From positions 62,001 to 126,000 of the forward strand of contig NZ_QFOA01000002.1 of NCBI RefSeq assembly GCF_003248505.1: DNA of 64,000 bases, written 5' to 3'. The DNA is from Sphingobium sp. Lineage in GTDB: Bacteria > Pseudomonadota > Alphaproteobacteria > Sphingomonadales > Sphingomonadaceae. Below are positions 49,586 to 58,531 of the stretch, one piece after another; position 1 is the first letter of the stretch; every line of letters begins with the position of its first letter. Position numbers and translations under genes: made by a program. Below the pieces are notes generated by a model. It worked only from the letters and a program-made list of their open reading frames with translations, was not told where the DNA came from and ran no database searches.

Positions 49586-50854
49586 TTACAGATCCTTTGC
49601 GAGGCGCAGCCCTGTGAACTGCCAACGTTGATGGGGGTAGAAAAAGTTGCGGTAGCTGGTGCGCATATGGCCGCGCGGCGTCGCGGCGCTGCCGCCTTTC
49701 AGCACGAACTGACCGGACATGAACTTGCCGTTATATTCCCCGACAGCGCCCGGTGCGGTGCGAAAGCCGGGGTGGGGACGGTAAGCGCTGCCGGTCCATT
49801 CCCACACGTCGCCGAACATCTGGTCGAGCGTACTTCCCTGATCAGCCGGACGAGGGCGAGGGCAACCCGCTCCGTCGAGTTGATTGCCGCTGGCGGGAGG
49901 GATGTTCTGCGCGGCACTTTCCCATTCGGCTTCCGTCGGCAGGCGCGCGCCTGCCCAACTGGCATAGGCGTCCGCTTCATAAAGGCTGATGTGGGTGACG
50001 GGCGCTGCGGGATTTACAGGTTGGCGTCCGTCGAGCCCGAACCGCGTCCATCCCTGCTCACCATGTTTCCAGTACATAGGAGCGCCGATCCGCTCCTCTT
50101 TCACCCACGCCCAGCCATCGGACAGCCAGTGAGAGGCCGTGCGATATCCACCATCCTCGATGAATTCGATCCATTCGCCATTGGTTATAGGTCGATGCGC
50201 AAGGGCGTGGGGGTGCAGAATTGCGCGGTGACGGGGGCCTTCACAGTCGAAGGAAAAGTCGCTCCGTCCGTCGTCGCCGATCTCGACCAGGCCCTCACGC
50301 CCTTCGATCCAGTGCAAGGCGCCCGGCAGGTCAACCGACGCAGCCGGCGGCGACACGAACAGAGCAGGCTCGAGGGGATTGAGCGAAAACAGGTGCAGCA
50401 GATCCGTTAGCAACAATTCCTGATGCTGCTGCTCATGATGGAGGCCCAAGTTGACCAGAGCCCGCGCCGCATGCGGCAAAAGGCCAATCGCGCGGATCAT
50501 CGCTTCGTCGACATGAGCGCGATAGGCCCGCACGTCGTCCAGACTTGGCCTGGTCAGCATGCCACGAAGGGGCCGGGCATGGCGATCACCCTCGGCCTCG
50601 TAATAGCTGTTGAACAGAAAAGCGAAACGCGGATCGAATGGCCGATAGCCTTCGACATGATCCCGCAGCACAAATGTTTCGAAAAACCAGCTGACATGGG
50701 CGAGATGCCATTTCGCCGGTGAAGCGTCAGGCATGGACTGAACTGTGGCGTCGGCATCGGATAGCGGCGCGGTAAGAGCATTGGTCAGTTCGCGAACCGC
50801 GCTATAGCGCGCCGCCAAATCGTCCTGCCGGGCATCCATCCAGCTTTTGGCCAT
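49586..50854 (-). CDS. egtB: Ergothioneine biosynthesis sulfoxide synthase EgtB
   Basis: 422 aa from the ATG at 50854 (AAGGGGG upstream). The N-terminal DinB-type domain supplies the iron ligands: KWHLAHVSWFFE and NLGLHHEQQHQELLLTD. The C-terminal FGE-sulfatase domain contains LPTEAEWESAAQ, FGDVWEWTGSAYRPHPGF and RTSYRNFFYPHQRWQFTGLR. EgtB joins hercynine to a thiol and oxygen to give the sulfoxide. Thiol choice (cysteine or gamma-Glu-Cys) cannot be told here. A same-strand diguanylate cyclase ends 83 bases further along. Confidence 0.95.
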   Translation of the reverse strand: MAKSWMDARQDDLAARYSAVRELTNALTAPLSDADATVQSMPDASPAKWHLAHVSWFFETFVLRDHVEGYRPFDPRFAFLFNSYYEAEGDRHARPLRGMLTRPSLDDVRAYRAHVDEAMIRAIGLLPHAARALVNLGLHHEQQHQELLLTDLLHLFSLNPLEPALFVSPPAASVDLPGALHWIEGREGLVEIGDDGRSDFSFDCEGPRHRAILHPHALAHRPITNGEWIEFIEDGGYRTASHWLSDGWAWVKEERIGAPMYWKHGEQGWTRFGLDGRQPVNPAAPVTHISLYEADAYASWAGARLPTEAEWESAAQNIPPASGNQLDGAGCPRPRPADQGSTLDQMFGDVWEWTGSAYRPHPGFRTAPGAVGEYNGKFMSGQFVLKGGSAATPRGHMRTSYRNFFYPHQRWQFTGLRLAKDL

Positions 50855-50937
50855 GTCTGCCCCCTTCTCGATAGGGTTGAGCCCCTCTCTAAACTCCAAG
50901 CGAACGGGACGGAGCTTTGTTCCCTTGAGATGTCGCT

Positions 50938-51792
50938 TCAGGCGTTTTGCGGTGACGGCATGGCACGGGAAATTCGATCTCTCCCCTGTTGTTTAGCATC
51001 GTAAAGGGCGGCATCGGCGCGGGCAATCGCTTCCCCGATATCGGCACCGTTCCAGCGAGCTATCCCGGCGGAAAAGCTGATCGGGCGACCATGGACTTCA
51101 CTGATTGGTCGGTCGCGCAACTGAGCCGCGATACGGGCGAGCGTCCAGCTCGCTTCGTCCTCGATGCAGTCCTCGAAAAAGATCGCGAACTCCTCCCCGC
51201 CCCAGCGCGCGACCAGATCGGCGCGGCGCACCAGCGCGGACAATCGGGTTGCAAAGGCGACAAGCACCCGGTCCCCTTCCTCATGCCCCCGCAGATCGTT
51301 GACCCGCTTGAAATAATCGATGTCGATAAGGGCAACGCACCCCTTTTTCCTTCCATCCGGACGCTGCGCCAGATGAGCGAGAAATCCGCGCCGGTTTGCG
51401 ATGCCTGTCAGTGCGTCTTCATGCGCTGCGCGATGCAGCCGGTCGATCCGGTCGCCCGTCTCGCGGGCAGCGCGATCAAGCCCGGTATAGAGCGAGCGGA
51501 TCATATCGCCGACCTCGGGCAGCGTTTCCGACTTGGTCGTTCCGGGCTGCAGCGCGGATGCCAGCGCCTGTATCGGCGTCAGCAATGCGCCGATGCCGAT
51601 CAGCGCGATGCCCGTGCCGACCACGGTCATCGCAGTGAGGAACAGGAATTCGCCGAGCATGATCCGGCCGCCCGCAAAGCCCCATACAAGATAGCCGACA
51701 AGCGGCAGATGGGTCGCGATGAAGCAAAGGCTGAAAAGTCTCAGGCGGAGCGAGCGGGGAAAAAGGAAGGATGTGGCGAGGTAAAATTGCAC
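50938..51792 (-). CDS. Membrane-bound diguanylate cyclase
   Basis: 284 aa from the GTG at 51792 (AGGGG upstream); a longer TTG-start frame has no such site. Two membrane helices (about 18-38 and 48-72) precede a short linker and a GGDEF domain beginning DALTGIANRRGFLAHL. The active-site loop is RWGGEEFAIFF (GGEEF type, catalytically competent). No I-site RxxD is evident five residues before it (RRAD lies 8-11 residues upstream and may serve). It makes cyclic di-GMP from GTP. It is on the same strand as, and upstream of, egtB. Confidence 0.9.
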   Translation of the reverse strand: MQFYLATSFLFPRSLRLRLFSLCFIATHLPLVGYLVWGFAGGRIMLGEFLFLTAMTVVGTGIALIGIGALLTPIQALASALQPGTTKSETLPEVGDMIRSLYTGLDRAARETGDRIDRLHRAAHEDALTGIANRRGFLAHLAQRPDGRKKGCVALIDIDYFKRVNDLRGHEEGDRVLVAFATRLSALVRRADLVARWGGEEFAIFFEDCIEDEASWTLARIAAQLRDRPISEVHGRPISFSAGIARWNGADIGEAIARADAALYDAKQQGRDRISRAMPSPQNA

Positions 51793-51922
51793 GGACGGCC
51801 CCTGATGATGTCCCTGCACCCATCCTGCCAAGCGCCTAAACCACGGCTGAAGGAACAGGGTTAACCGAGCGGTACCGGGCGGGCCGTGCCTGAGGTGAGT
51901 CGAAAGGATGGTGGATGGCGGG

Positions 51923-52492
51923 TCAGCGGGATGCGCCCGGCACCCATTTCACGTCGCGGGCACCATTGCCGTTCAGCCGCCGGGCCATCACGAACAGCAG
52001 ATCCGACAGGCGATTGAGATAGGCGAGCGCCTGCGGGTTGAGGGCATCGCGCTGCGCGGCGGCCACCGCGCTGCGCTCCGCCCGGCGCGTGATCGCGCGA
52101 GCGAGATGAAGGGCCGCCGCACCCGCGCTACCGCCTGGGAGGATGAAACTGTCGAGGGGCGCAAGATCGGCATTCATGTCGTCGATCTGCGCTTCAAGCC
52201 GCGCGATCTGGCTTTCCACGACGCGTAGCGCCCAGGGTTCGTCCGCTCCTTCGGGAATGGGTGTGGCGAGATCGGCACCGAGATCGAACAGGTCGTTCTG
52301 AATGGTGGTGAGCCAAGCGGTTTCGGGCCGGTCGCCAAGCGTCGCGATCGCAACGCCGATGGCGCTGTTGGCTTCGTCCACGTCGCCCACGGCCTGCATC
52401 CGCGGCGCGTCCTTGGCAACGCGGCTGCCGTCGACGAGGCCGGTAGTGCCGTTGTCCCCGGTCTTGGTATAAATTTTGTTGAGCTTCACCAT
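51923..52492 (-). CDS. PduO-type cob(I)alamin adenosyltransferase
   Basis: 189 aa. The N-terminal ATP motif KIYTKTGDNGTTGLVDGSRVAK-like opening (residues 4-25), LPGGSAGAAALHLARAITRRAER (about 118-140) and the LNRLSDLLFVMARRLN end are the PduO/EutT-type adenosyltransferase signature, not CobA/CobO. It transfers the adenosyl group of ATP to cob(I)alamin to make coenzyme B12. No other cobalamin gene and no cobalamin riboswitch are seen nearby. A small membrane gene precedes it by 17 bases on the same strand. Confidence 0.93.
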   Translation of the reverse strand: MVKLNKIYTKTGDNGTTGLVDGSRVAKDAPRMQAVGDVDEANSAIGVAIATLGDRPETAWLTTIQNDLFDLGADLATPIPEGADEPWALRVVESQIARLEAQIDDMNADLAPLDSFILPGGSAGAAALHLARAITRRAERSAVAAAQRDALNPQALAYLNRLSDLLFVMARRLNGNGARDVKWVPGASR

Positions 52493-52509
52493 GGCCGCAG
52501 TCCTTAACG

Positions 52510-52746
52510 TCAGCCGTGGCCCTTCGCCAGCAACAGGATGGCGACGATGATGATTGCTGCCGCCTGGAACAGCACACGGTTGATCATCATCTTGTTTTGC
52601 TTGAGCCGTGCGGGGCTCGGCCCTTCGCTTTCGGGGCGGTTGAGATCCTCCTTCGTGGTCTGGAGGAAGGCGACGATCCCCCGGATCAACGCGACCAGCG
52701 TCGCGATCATGGCAAGGATGAGGGCGATGACCAGGATCGTGTTCAT
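52510..52746 (-). CDS. HIG1-like twin-transmembrane protein
   Basis: 78 aa from the ATG at 52746. Helix 1 (NTILVIALILAMIATLVALIRGIVAFL) and helix 2 (INRVLFQAAAIIIVAILLLA) are joined by a charged loop (TTKEDLNRPESEGPSP, then LKQNKMM). The loop-helix pattern resembles the HIG1 domain, whose members stabilise cytochrome c oxidase supercomplexes. It sits between gluQ and the adenosyltransferase. Confidence 0.75.
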   Translation of the reverse strand: MNTILVIALILAMIATLVALIRGIVAFLQTTKEDLNRPESEGPSPARLKQNKMMINRVLFQAAAIIIVAILLLAKGHG

Positions 52747-52756
52747 GGGTCGGAGC

Positions 52757-53662
52757 CTAAGCGCTTGCCAGACCGATGCCAACCGGAAAGCGCCTGTCTC
52801 TTAGGGCAAGGGTAAGTGCGTCGGGCGCGACACCCTGCCTGCGCAGATCGGCCAGCGCGATCGACCCGTCGCGTTTTGCCAGCCGCTTGCCATCCGATCC
52901 GACCAGCAGCGGATGATGGATATAGGCGGGCGATGACAGGCCGAGAAGCGCCTGTAACAGCCGGTGGATATCCGTCGCTCCGCGCAGATCCTCGCCGCGC
53001 AGCACGTGCGTTACGCCCGTCGCGGCATCGTCCAGCGTGCAGGAGAGGTGATAGCTCGCCGGAGCGTCCTTGCGCGCGAGCACCACGTCGCCGTGGAGGA
53101 GCGGGCGGGCGACGATTTCGGCGACGGGCGCACCGGGCGTGGGCGGGAAGGGCAGGGCGGTCCAGCCGAGCGGCCCCGCGCGCGCCACGGCGCTTTTCAT
53201 GTCGATGCGCCAAGCGTGAGGCGTTCCCCCGGCGATCCGGCTGGCCCGTTCATCCTTCCCCAGAGCGCGGCACGTGCCCGGATAGATCGGCCCTTCAGTA
53301 CCATGCGGGGCGGAAAGGCTCGCCTGAATATCGGCGCGGGTGCAAAAGCATGGGTAAAGCAATCCCATCGCGCGCAACCGATCGAGCGTGGCATCGTAAG
53401 CGGGCAGCCTCTGCGACTGGAACAGGATTTCGCCGTCCCACCGAATGCCGAGCCAGTTCAGATCCTCGACGATGCCCGCGACATGTTCGGGGCGGCTGCG
53501 TGTGCCGTCGATATCCTCGATTCGCAGGCGGAAAGTGCCTCCCGCCGCCCGCGCCATGTCGTGCGCCATCAGCGCCGACCAGCCGTGCCCGACATGCAGC
53601 CGCCCGGTCGGACTGGGCGCGAAGCGGGTCACCATATGCTGTGGGCAGGCGGCTTTGGTCAT
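52757..53662 (-). CDS. gluQ: Glutamyl-Q tRNA(Asp) synthetase
   Basis: 301 aa, the catalytic core of a glutamyl-tRNA synthetase without its anticodon-binding domain. The HIGH-type motif is FAPSPTGRLHVGHGWSAL and the KMSKS-type motif is GKRLAKRDGS. Zinc ligands are YPCFCTRADI plus IYPGTCRAL (Cys-x-Cys, Tyr, Cys), as in E. coli GluQRS. It attaches glutamate to queuosine-34 of tRNA-Asp. ATG 53662 is used; an internal ATG at 53635 (MVTRFAPSPTG) is a shorter option. Confidence 0.93.
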   Translation of the reverse strand: MTKAACPQHMVTRFAPSPTGRLHVGHGWSALMAHDMARAAGGTFRLRIEDIDGTRSRPEHVAGIVEDLNWLGIRWDGEILFQSQRLPAYDATLDRLRAMGLLYPCFCTRADIQASLSAPHGTEGPIYPGTCRALGKDERASRIAGGTPHAWRIDMKSAVARAGPLGWTALPFPPTPGAPVAEIVARPLLHGDVVLARKDAPASYHLSCTLDDAATGVTHVLRGEDLRGATDIHRLLQALLGLSSPAYIHHPLLVGSDGKRLAKRDGSIALADLRRQGVAPDALTLALRDRRFPVGIGLASA

Positions 53663-53757
53663 ACAGGCTCTTGACGAGAGATATTCGTTGATGCTGTCAT
53701 GCCCGTGTCACGTTGCTGGTCAATCAGCGGCGTCGGCAAGGGGGTAGAAGGCGTTCT

Positions 53758-54324
53758 ATGTACCATCCCGACCTCATACGGCACCCGGAAAACTGCCCGG
53801 CGCTCGTCCTCAATGCGGATTATACGCCGCTCAGCTATTATCCCTTGAGCCTCTGGCCCTGGCAAACTGCAATCAAGGCGGTCTTTCTGGATCGGGTGGA
53901 CATCGTCTCGTCCTACGAGCGGGAAGTCCACAGCCCCAGTTTCCAGATGAAGATTCCGTCAGTCATCGCCCTCAAACAATATGTGAAGCCGTCCGAACAT
54001 CCCGCTTTCACTCGCTTCAACCTGTTCCTGCGCGACAAGTTCGCCTGCCAATATTGCGGCGCGACGCATGACCTGACCTTCGACCATGTCGTCCCGCGTC
54101 GGGCAGGCGGGCGTACGACATGGGAAAATGTCGCCACCGCCTGTTCTCCCTGCAACCTGCGCAAGGGCGGGCGCACGCCCAAGGAGGCTGGAATGCGGCT
54201 TCACGTTCAGCCGATCCGTCCGACGAGCTGGCAGCTTCAGGAACATGGGCGAGCTTTTCCGCCCGGCTATCTGCATGAAAGCTGGCACGATTGGCTTTAC
54301 TGGGATGTCGAACTGCTGGCCTGA
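53758..54324 (+). CDS. HNH endonuclease family protein
   Basis: 188 aa from the ATG at 53758 (AGAAGG upstream). HNH core: KFACQYCGATHDLTFDHVVP, RTTWENVATACSPCNLRKGG, with two CxxC pairs for structural zinc and the catalytic His in DHV. The first 80 residues (NCPALVLNADYTPLSYYPLSLWPWQTAI) are typical of a widespread chromosomal HNH group not linked to phage. Its role is unknown. It is convergent with a Crp/Fnr gene 15 bases away. Confidence 0.9.
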   Translation: MYHPDLIRHPENCPALVLNADYTPLSYYPLSLWPWQTAIKAVFLDRVDIVSSYEREVHSPSFQMKIPSVIALKQYVKPSEHPAFTRFNLFLRDKFACQYCGATHDLTFDHVVPRRAGGRTTWENVATACSPCNLRKGGRTPKEAGMRLHVQPIRPTSWQLQEHGRAFPPGYLHESWHDWLYWDVELLA

Positions 54325-54339
54325 ACTTGGTTGCGGCTG

Positions 54340-55071
54340 TCAGCCGACAGGCAGCCAGTCCAGGTCCATATCCTTGTGCCGGTTGGTATAGTGGCCGATC
54401 TCTTCCAGCCGGGCGAGGTCGAGCAGGGTCATCCGACCGTTGGCGCGGCTGATGAGGCCCTCCTGCTCCATTTGCCGGATCATGCGGTTTACGTGCACGG
54501 ATGTCAGGCCGATCGAGTCGCCGATCTCCTCCTGCGTCAGCTTCAGTTCGAAACTGTCGGTGATCCGATCGTCGGTGACGCGCAGCCGGTCGAACATGTC
54601 CAGCAGGAAAGACGCAACGCGCGCCTTGGCCGACGTGCGCCCCAACGCCGCGAGCCGGTCCGTCATCGAAATCCGCTCCGCATTGGAGAGGAGAAAAAGA
54701 AGCGCGGCGACCCGCGGCGATTCCTCCAGCAGGCGGCGCAGCGCATGCTTGTCGAATGGGCATACCACAGCGTCCGACAGAGCCACCAGCGATTCCGGCG
54801 CACGGTTGTAGATCGTGCTCGCCGAGCCAATGAAGTCGCCGGGAAAATAAACGCGCAGGATCTGGCGGCTGCCGTCAGGCAGGATGACGAAGCTCATCAC
54901 CCGTCCTTCACGCAGAACGAACAGTTCGGTGACGGTTTCGTTGACCCGCTGGATCATCGCGCCGCGCTTCACCTTGCGCGGATTTTCCTCCAGCCGGGCC
55001 AGCGCGGCCCGCTCCAGGTCTGTCAGAGGGGTCTGTTTCGCCAGCCTCTCTGCAAAGCAGCTCGTCGACAC
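54340..55071 (-). CDS. Crp/Fnr-family transcription regulator
   Basis: 243 aa from the GTG at 55071: AGGAAAAGGG sits just before it, better than the ATG at 55092. An N-terminal cyclic-nucleotide-binding-like barrel (MIQRVNETVTELFVLREGRVMSFVILPDGSRQILRVYFPGDFIG region) is followed by a dimer helix and a C-terminal HTH (LTQEEIGDSIGLTSVHVNRMIRQMEQEGLI). It lacks the FNR cluster cysteines (only isolated Cys), so it does not sense oxygen through a 4Fe-4S cluster. Ligand unknown. It is divergent from murA. Confidence 0.9.
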   Translation of the reverse strand: MSTSCFAERLAKQTPLTDLERAALARLEENPRKVKRGAMIQRVNETVTELFVLREGRVMSFVILPDGSRQILRVYFPGDFIGSASTIYNRAPESLVALSDAVVCPFDKHALRRLLEESPRVAALLFLLSNAERISMTDRLAALGRTSAKARVASFLLDMFDRLRVTDDRITDSFELKLTQEEIGDSIGLTSVHVNRMIRQMEQEGLISRANGRMTLLDLARLEEIGHYTNRHKDMDLDWLPVG

Positions 55072-55280
55072 AAAAAACCCTTTTCCTCGCATGTCGTTAC
55101 GCAGGCAAAACGCCTTAATCGCCTTTTGGCTGCATTCGCCGGTGGCGCACTAAACTCGATCAAGGATTGAATGGGCCGTGAAATAATCTTTGTCGCTGCA
55201 CCAAAGTCTGTCGAATCCGGCGCAACGAGCGCTCTGAGCCGCCTTGCGCGGGGCGCAGGACACGCTATGAAACCTGTCCG

Positions 55281-56564
55281 ATGGACCGTATTCATATTCG
55301 GGGCGGGAAGCCGCTGTCCGGCCGCCTTCCGATCTCCGGCGCCAAGAACGCCGCTCTCACGTTGCTTCCCTGCGCGTTGCTGACCGATGAACCGGTCACG
55401 CTGCGCAATCTTCCGCGCCTTGCGGACGTGGACAGCTTCGGTCATCTGCTCAACCAGCTCGGCGTATCGACGATGATCGAAGGCGCACGGCCCGAGGATT
55501 TCGGGCGGGTGATGACGATGCGGGCAGGCCGCGTCACATCGACCGAAGCGCCCTATGACATCGTGCGAAAGATGCGCGCGTCGATCCTCGTGCTCGGCCC
55601 GCTGCTCGCCCGCGCGGGCGAGGCGCGGGTATCGCTTCCGGGAGGCTGCGCAATCGGCAACCGTCCGATCGACCTGCATCTGAAGGCCCTGGAAGCGTTC
55701 GGGGCTAAGATCGAGCTGACGGCGGGCTATGTTCGCGCGAGCGCGCCCGATGGCGGGTTGCCCGGCGGGATCTTCACCTTTCCGGTCGTGTCGGTGGGCG
55801 CGACGGAAAATGCCGTGATGGCGGCAGTGCTCGCGAAGGGTATCTGTACGCTGGAAAATGCGGCGCGCGAGCCTGAAATCGTCGATCTTTGCAACCTGCT
55901 GGTCGCCATGGGTGCGGATATCGAGGGGATCGGTACCGACAAGCTGGTGATCCGCGGTCGCGAGCGGCTGCATGGAGCCACATATCGCGTGATGCCCGAC
56001 CGGATCGAGGCGGGCAGCTACGCCTGCGCCGCCGCCATCACGGGCGGGTCGCTCGACCTCATCGGGGCAAATGCCGACGACATGCATGCGATCCTCGCCG
56101 CCTTGCGCGAAGCGGGCGTGCAGGTGGACACGCATCGCGACGGTATTCGCATCGCGTCGGATGGGAAGCTCAAGCCCCTGTCGATATCGACAGCGCCCTT
56201 CCCGGCCTTTCCGACCGACATGCAGGCGCAGTTCATGGCGATGCTGACGCTGGCGGACGGCGCGTCGGTTCTGACCGAGACGATCTTTGAAAATCGGTAC
56301 ATGCATGTGCCTGAACTCGCACGCATGGGCGCGGACATCGCCGTCAACGGGCGTACCGCCGTGGTACGGGGCGTTTCCGGGCTGGTGGGCGCGCCGGTGA
56401 TGGCCACCGACCTTCGCGCTTCGATGAGCCTGATTCTCGCCGGATTGGCGGCGAAAGGCGAAACGCAGGTCCAGCGCGTTTATCATCTCGATCGGGGATA
56501 TGAACGCCTGGAAGAAAAGCTGTCGGCGGTCGGTGCCGATATCGAGCGTGTCAGCGATGGCTGA
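55281..56564 (+). CDS. murA: UDP-N-acetylglucosamine 1-carboxyvinyltransferase
   Basis: 427 aa, standard length. It transfers enolpyruvate from PEP to UDP-GlcNAc, first committed step of peptidoglycan. MDRIHIRGGKPLSGRLPISG AKNAAL-type N-terminus; the catalytic loop LPGGCAIGNRPIDLHL puts the reactive Cys at 123 (E. coli Cys115, the fosfomycin target). ATENAVMAAVLA and FPTDMQAQFMAML are also conserved. Its last 8 bases overlap the histidine kinase start. Confidence 0.97.
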   Translation: MDRIHIRGGKPLSGRLPISGAKNAALTLLPCALLTDEPVTLRNLPRLADVDSFGHLLNQLGVSTMIEGARPEDFGRVMTMRAGRVTSTEAPYDIVRKMRASILVLGPLLARAGEARVSLPGGCAIGNRPIDLHLKALEAFGAKIELTAGYVRASAPDGGLPGGIFTFPVVSVGATENAVMAAVLAKGICTLENAAREPEIVDLCNLLVAMGADIEGIGTDKLVIRGRERLHGATYRVMPDRIEAGSYACAAAITGGSLDLIGANADDMHAILAALREAGVQVDTHRDGIRIASDGKLKPLSISTAPFPAFPTDMQAQFMAMLTLADGASVLTETIFENRYMHVPELARMGADIAVNGRTAVVRGVSGLVGAPVMATDLRASMSLILAGLAAKGETQVQRVYHLDRGYERLEEKLSAVGADIERVSDG

Positions 56565-58083
56565 GGGCCGGGGCCTCGCCACCGACCGGGCAGCGCTGCT
56601 TGTCCTTTACGATCTCGACGCGGGGGGCTTCCGCACGCTCGACGAGATCACGGCATTTGCCGCCAAATTGTGCGATGCGCCTATCGCTCTTGTCAGCATC
56701 GTAGAGGATGTGCGCCAACGCTTCCTTGCCCGATGCGGTCTCGATGTCGAGGAAACGCCGCGCGACGTGTCCTTTTGCGCACGCGCGATGATGGGAGAAG
56801 ATCTCTTCATCGTACCGGACGCAACTCGCGATGCGCGATTCTCCGACAACGCGCTCGTCACGGGAGCGCCGCATATCCGGTTCTACGCGGGGGCGCCGTT
56901 GGTCGGTGCCGATGGCGACCCGCTGGGCGCGCTGTGCGTCATCGATACCGTGCCTCGCGAGGAACTGACCTCACTGCAACGCGATGGGCTGGCGCTTCTG
57001 GCGCGGCAGGTAATGGCTGAACTGGAAGGGCGCCGTCGCGACCGGGACACTATCCTGCGCCAGCAGATGGACGCTGCCGCGGTAGCGGACAGCGAACGCC
57101 TGTTCCGGACTCTGGCCGATACCATGCCGCAAATGGTCTGGTCGACATTGCCTGATGGGTTCCACGATTATTACAATGCGCGCTGGTACGAATATACCGG
57201 TGTTGCGGTCGGATCGACCGATGGGGAAGGGTGGAACGACATGTTCCATCCCGACGACCGGGATCGCGCCTGGGCGAAATGGCGCCGCAGCCTCGACACC
57301 GGTGAACATTATGAGATCGAATATCGGTTGCGCCATCACAGCGGCCAGTATCGCTGGACGCTGGGCCGGGCGCTGCCGATCCGCGACAGCAGCGGCACGA
57401 TCGTCCGTTGGATCGGGACATGTACCGATATTCACGAACAAAAGCTGATGATGGAAGAGCGCGAAATGATCGCGCACGAACTGTCGCATCGCATCAAGAA
57501 TATCTTTTCGGTGATCGCGGGCCTTATTGCCCTTTCCGCGCGACAACATCCCGAGATTCGAGAGGTCGCTGACGATCTGCGAGACCGAATCATGTCCTTG
57601 GGTCGTGCGCATGATTTCGTGCGGCCGCACAGCGTCGAATCCGCGCCGCAGCTGGGGCAGGGGCTGGGCCGGTTGTACGGCATTCTCGGTCAGATTTTCG
57701 CGCCCTATCAGGTAGCGGGGCACACGCGTATCGTGATGACCGGCGACGATCCGCAGATCGACGACCGCTCGGCGACGCCCCTGGCTCTGCTATTCCACGA
57801 ACTCGCAACCAACGCCGCCAAATATGGCGCGCTATCGGTCGATGACGGTACGGTCGAAGTGCACGTCGGCCATGAAGGCGATGATGTTAGGATAGATTGG
57901 AACGAACGGGGCGGCCCGTCACCCAAGCCCGGCAGGATAGATGGATTCGGGAGCCGACTAATGACGCTGAGCGTGGAACGGCAGCTGGGCGGGAGGCTGG
58001 AGCGGAATTGGCAGGACGAGGGCCTGTGTCTTACCCTCTGGATCCCGGCGCGTTCAATGAGCCGCGCGGCAGGAAAGGCATGA
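56557..58083 (+). CDS. GAF-PAS-HWE/HisKA_2-type sensor histidine kinase
   Basis: 508 aa from the ATG at 56557, inside the murA end. GAF domain about 12-165 (IALVSIVEDVRQRFLARCGL, FYAGAPLVGADGDPLGALCVID). PAS/PAC about 190-310 (LADTMPQMVWSTLPDGFHDYYNARW, YRLRHHSGQYRWTLGRALPI). The H-box is HELSHRIKNIFSVIAGL (about 309-325), of HWE/HisKA_2 type. The catalytic domain has LALLFHELATNAAKYGALS (N-box) and GFGSRLM (G-box). GAF-PAS soluble architecture and no membrane helix point to a cytosolic sensor. The receiver encoded convergently is its probable partner. Confidence 0.9.
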   Translation: MAEGRGLATDRAALLVLYDLDAGGFRTLDEITAFAAKLCDAPIALVSIVEDVRQRFLARCGLDVEETPRDVSFCARAMMGEDLFIVPDATRDARFSDNALVTGAPHIRFYAGAPLVGADGDPLGALCVIDTVPREELTSLQRDGLALLARQVMAELEGRRRDRDTILRQQMDAAAVADSERLFRTLADTMPQMVWSTLPDGFHDYYNARWYEYTGVAVGSTDGEGWNDMFHPDDRDRAWAKWRRSLDTGEHYEIEYRLRHHSGQYRWTLGRALPIRDSSGTIVRWIGTCTDIHEQKLMMEEREMIAHELSHRIKNIFSVIAGLIALSARQHPEIREVADDLRDRIMSLGRAHDFVRPHSVESAPQLGQGLGRLYGILGQIFAPYQVAGHTRIVMTGDDPQIDDRSATPLALLFHELATNAAKYGALSVDDGTVEVHVGHEGDDVRIDWNERGGPSPKPGRIDGFGSRLMTLSVERQLGGRLERNWQDEGLCLTLWIPARSMSRAAGKA

Positions 58084-58448
58084 AGCCGGAAATTTCGGCT
58101 GCTGTCAGTTCGGGTTCGTCAGCCGCAGCCAATTGAAGGGCCGCAGCGATGCTATGCGCCCGGAAAGGCTTGGTGATAACGCCAAGAGCACAGACCGACG
58201 CGTCCCCGATTTGCGACGGGTTGGCGGTGACATAAATCACGCGAACGCCGTGTTGGGTGGACAGGAAGGTGCCGATCTTCGGCCCTGTCGGCCCGTCGCG
58301 CAGGTTCAGGTCGACCAAAGCGATGTCGCAATCGGCGGCGCTTCGCATCGCCCCTTCCAGATCGGCGGCGATCGCCTGAACCGCAAACCCGGCATCTTCG
58401 ACGATCTGTTCGATCTCGAGAGCGACGAAAATTTCGTCTTCTACAATC

Positions 58449-58452
58449 AGTA
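58449..58452. repeat. Target-site duplication, left copy
   Basis: AGTA next to the left end of the IS; the matching AGTA is at 59954-59957. Confidence 0.8.
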
Positions 58453-58467
58453 GAGACTGTTGAAAAA
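58453..58467 (+). repeat. IS terminal inverted repeat, left
   Basis: GAGACTGTTGAAAAA, perfect inverse of 59939-59953; weaker similarity extends inward about seven bases more. Confidence 0.92.
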
Positions 58468-58531
58468 GGCCTGCGCGAAATCGGCGTGGCGGATGGCTGG
58501 CGATGCCGGACACCGGATGATGCGCCGCGTA

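Noticed and set aside
51923..52492. Cobalamin riboswitch at the adenosyltransferase gene
   Set aside because: Only 17 bases separate it from the gene upstream and no B12-box-like sequence is seen.
54340..55071. FNR oxygen sensor
   Set aside because: The N-terminal four-cysteine cluster is absent; it is called Crp/Fnr-family only.
58490..58513. GTG at 58513 as the native start of the receiver
   Set aside because: The first 19 residues lie within the IS end; the rebuilt gene starts at 59970.
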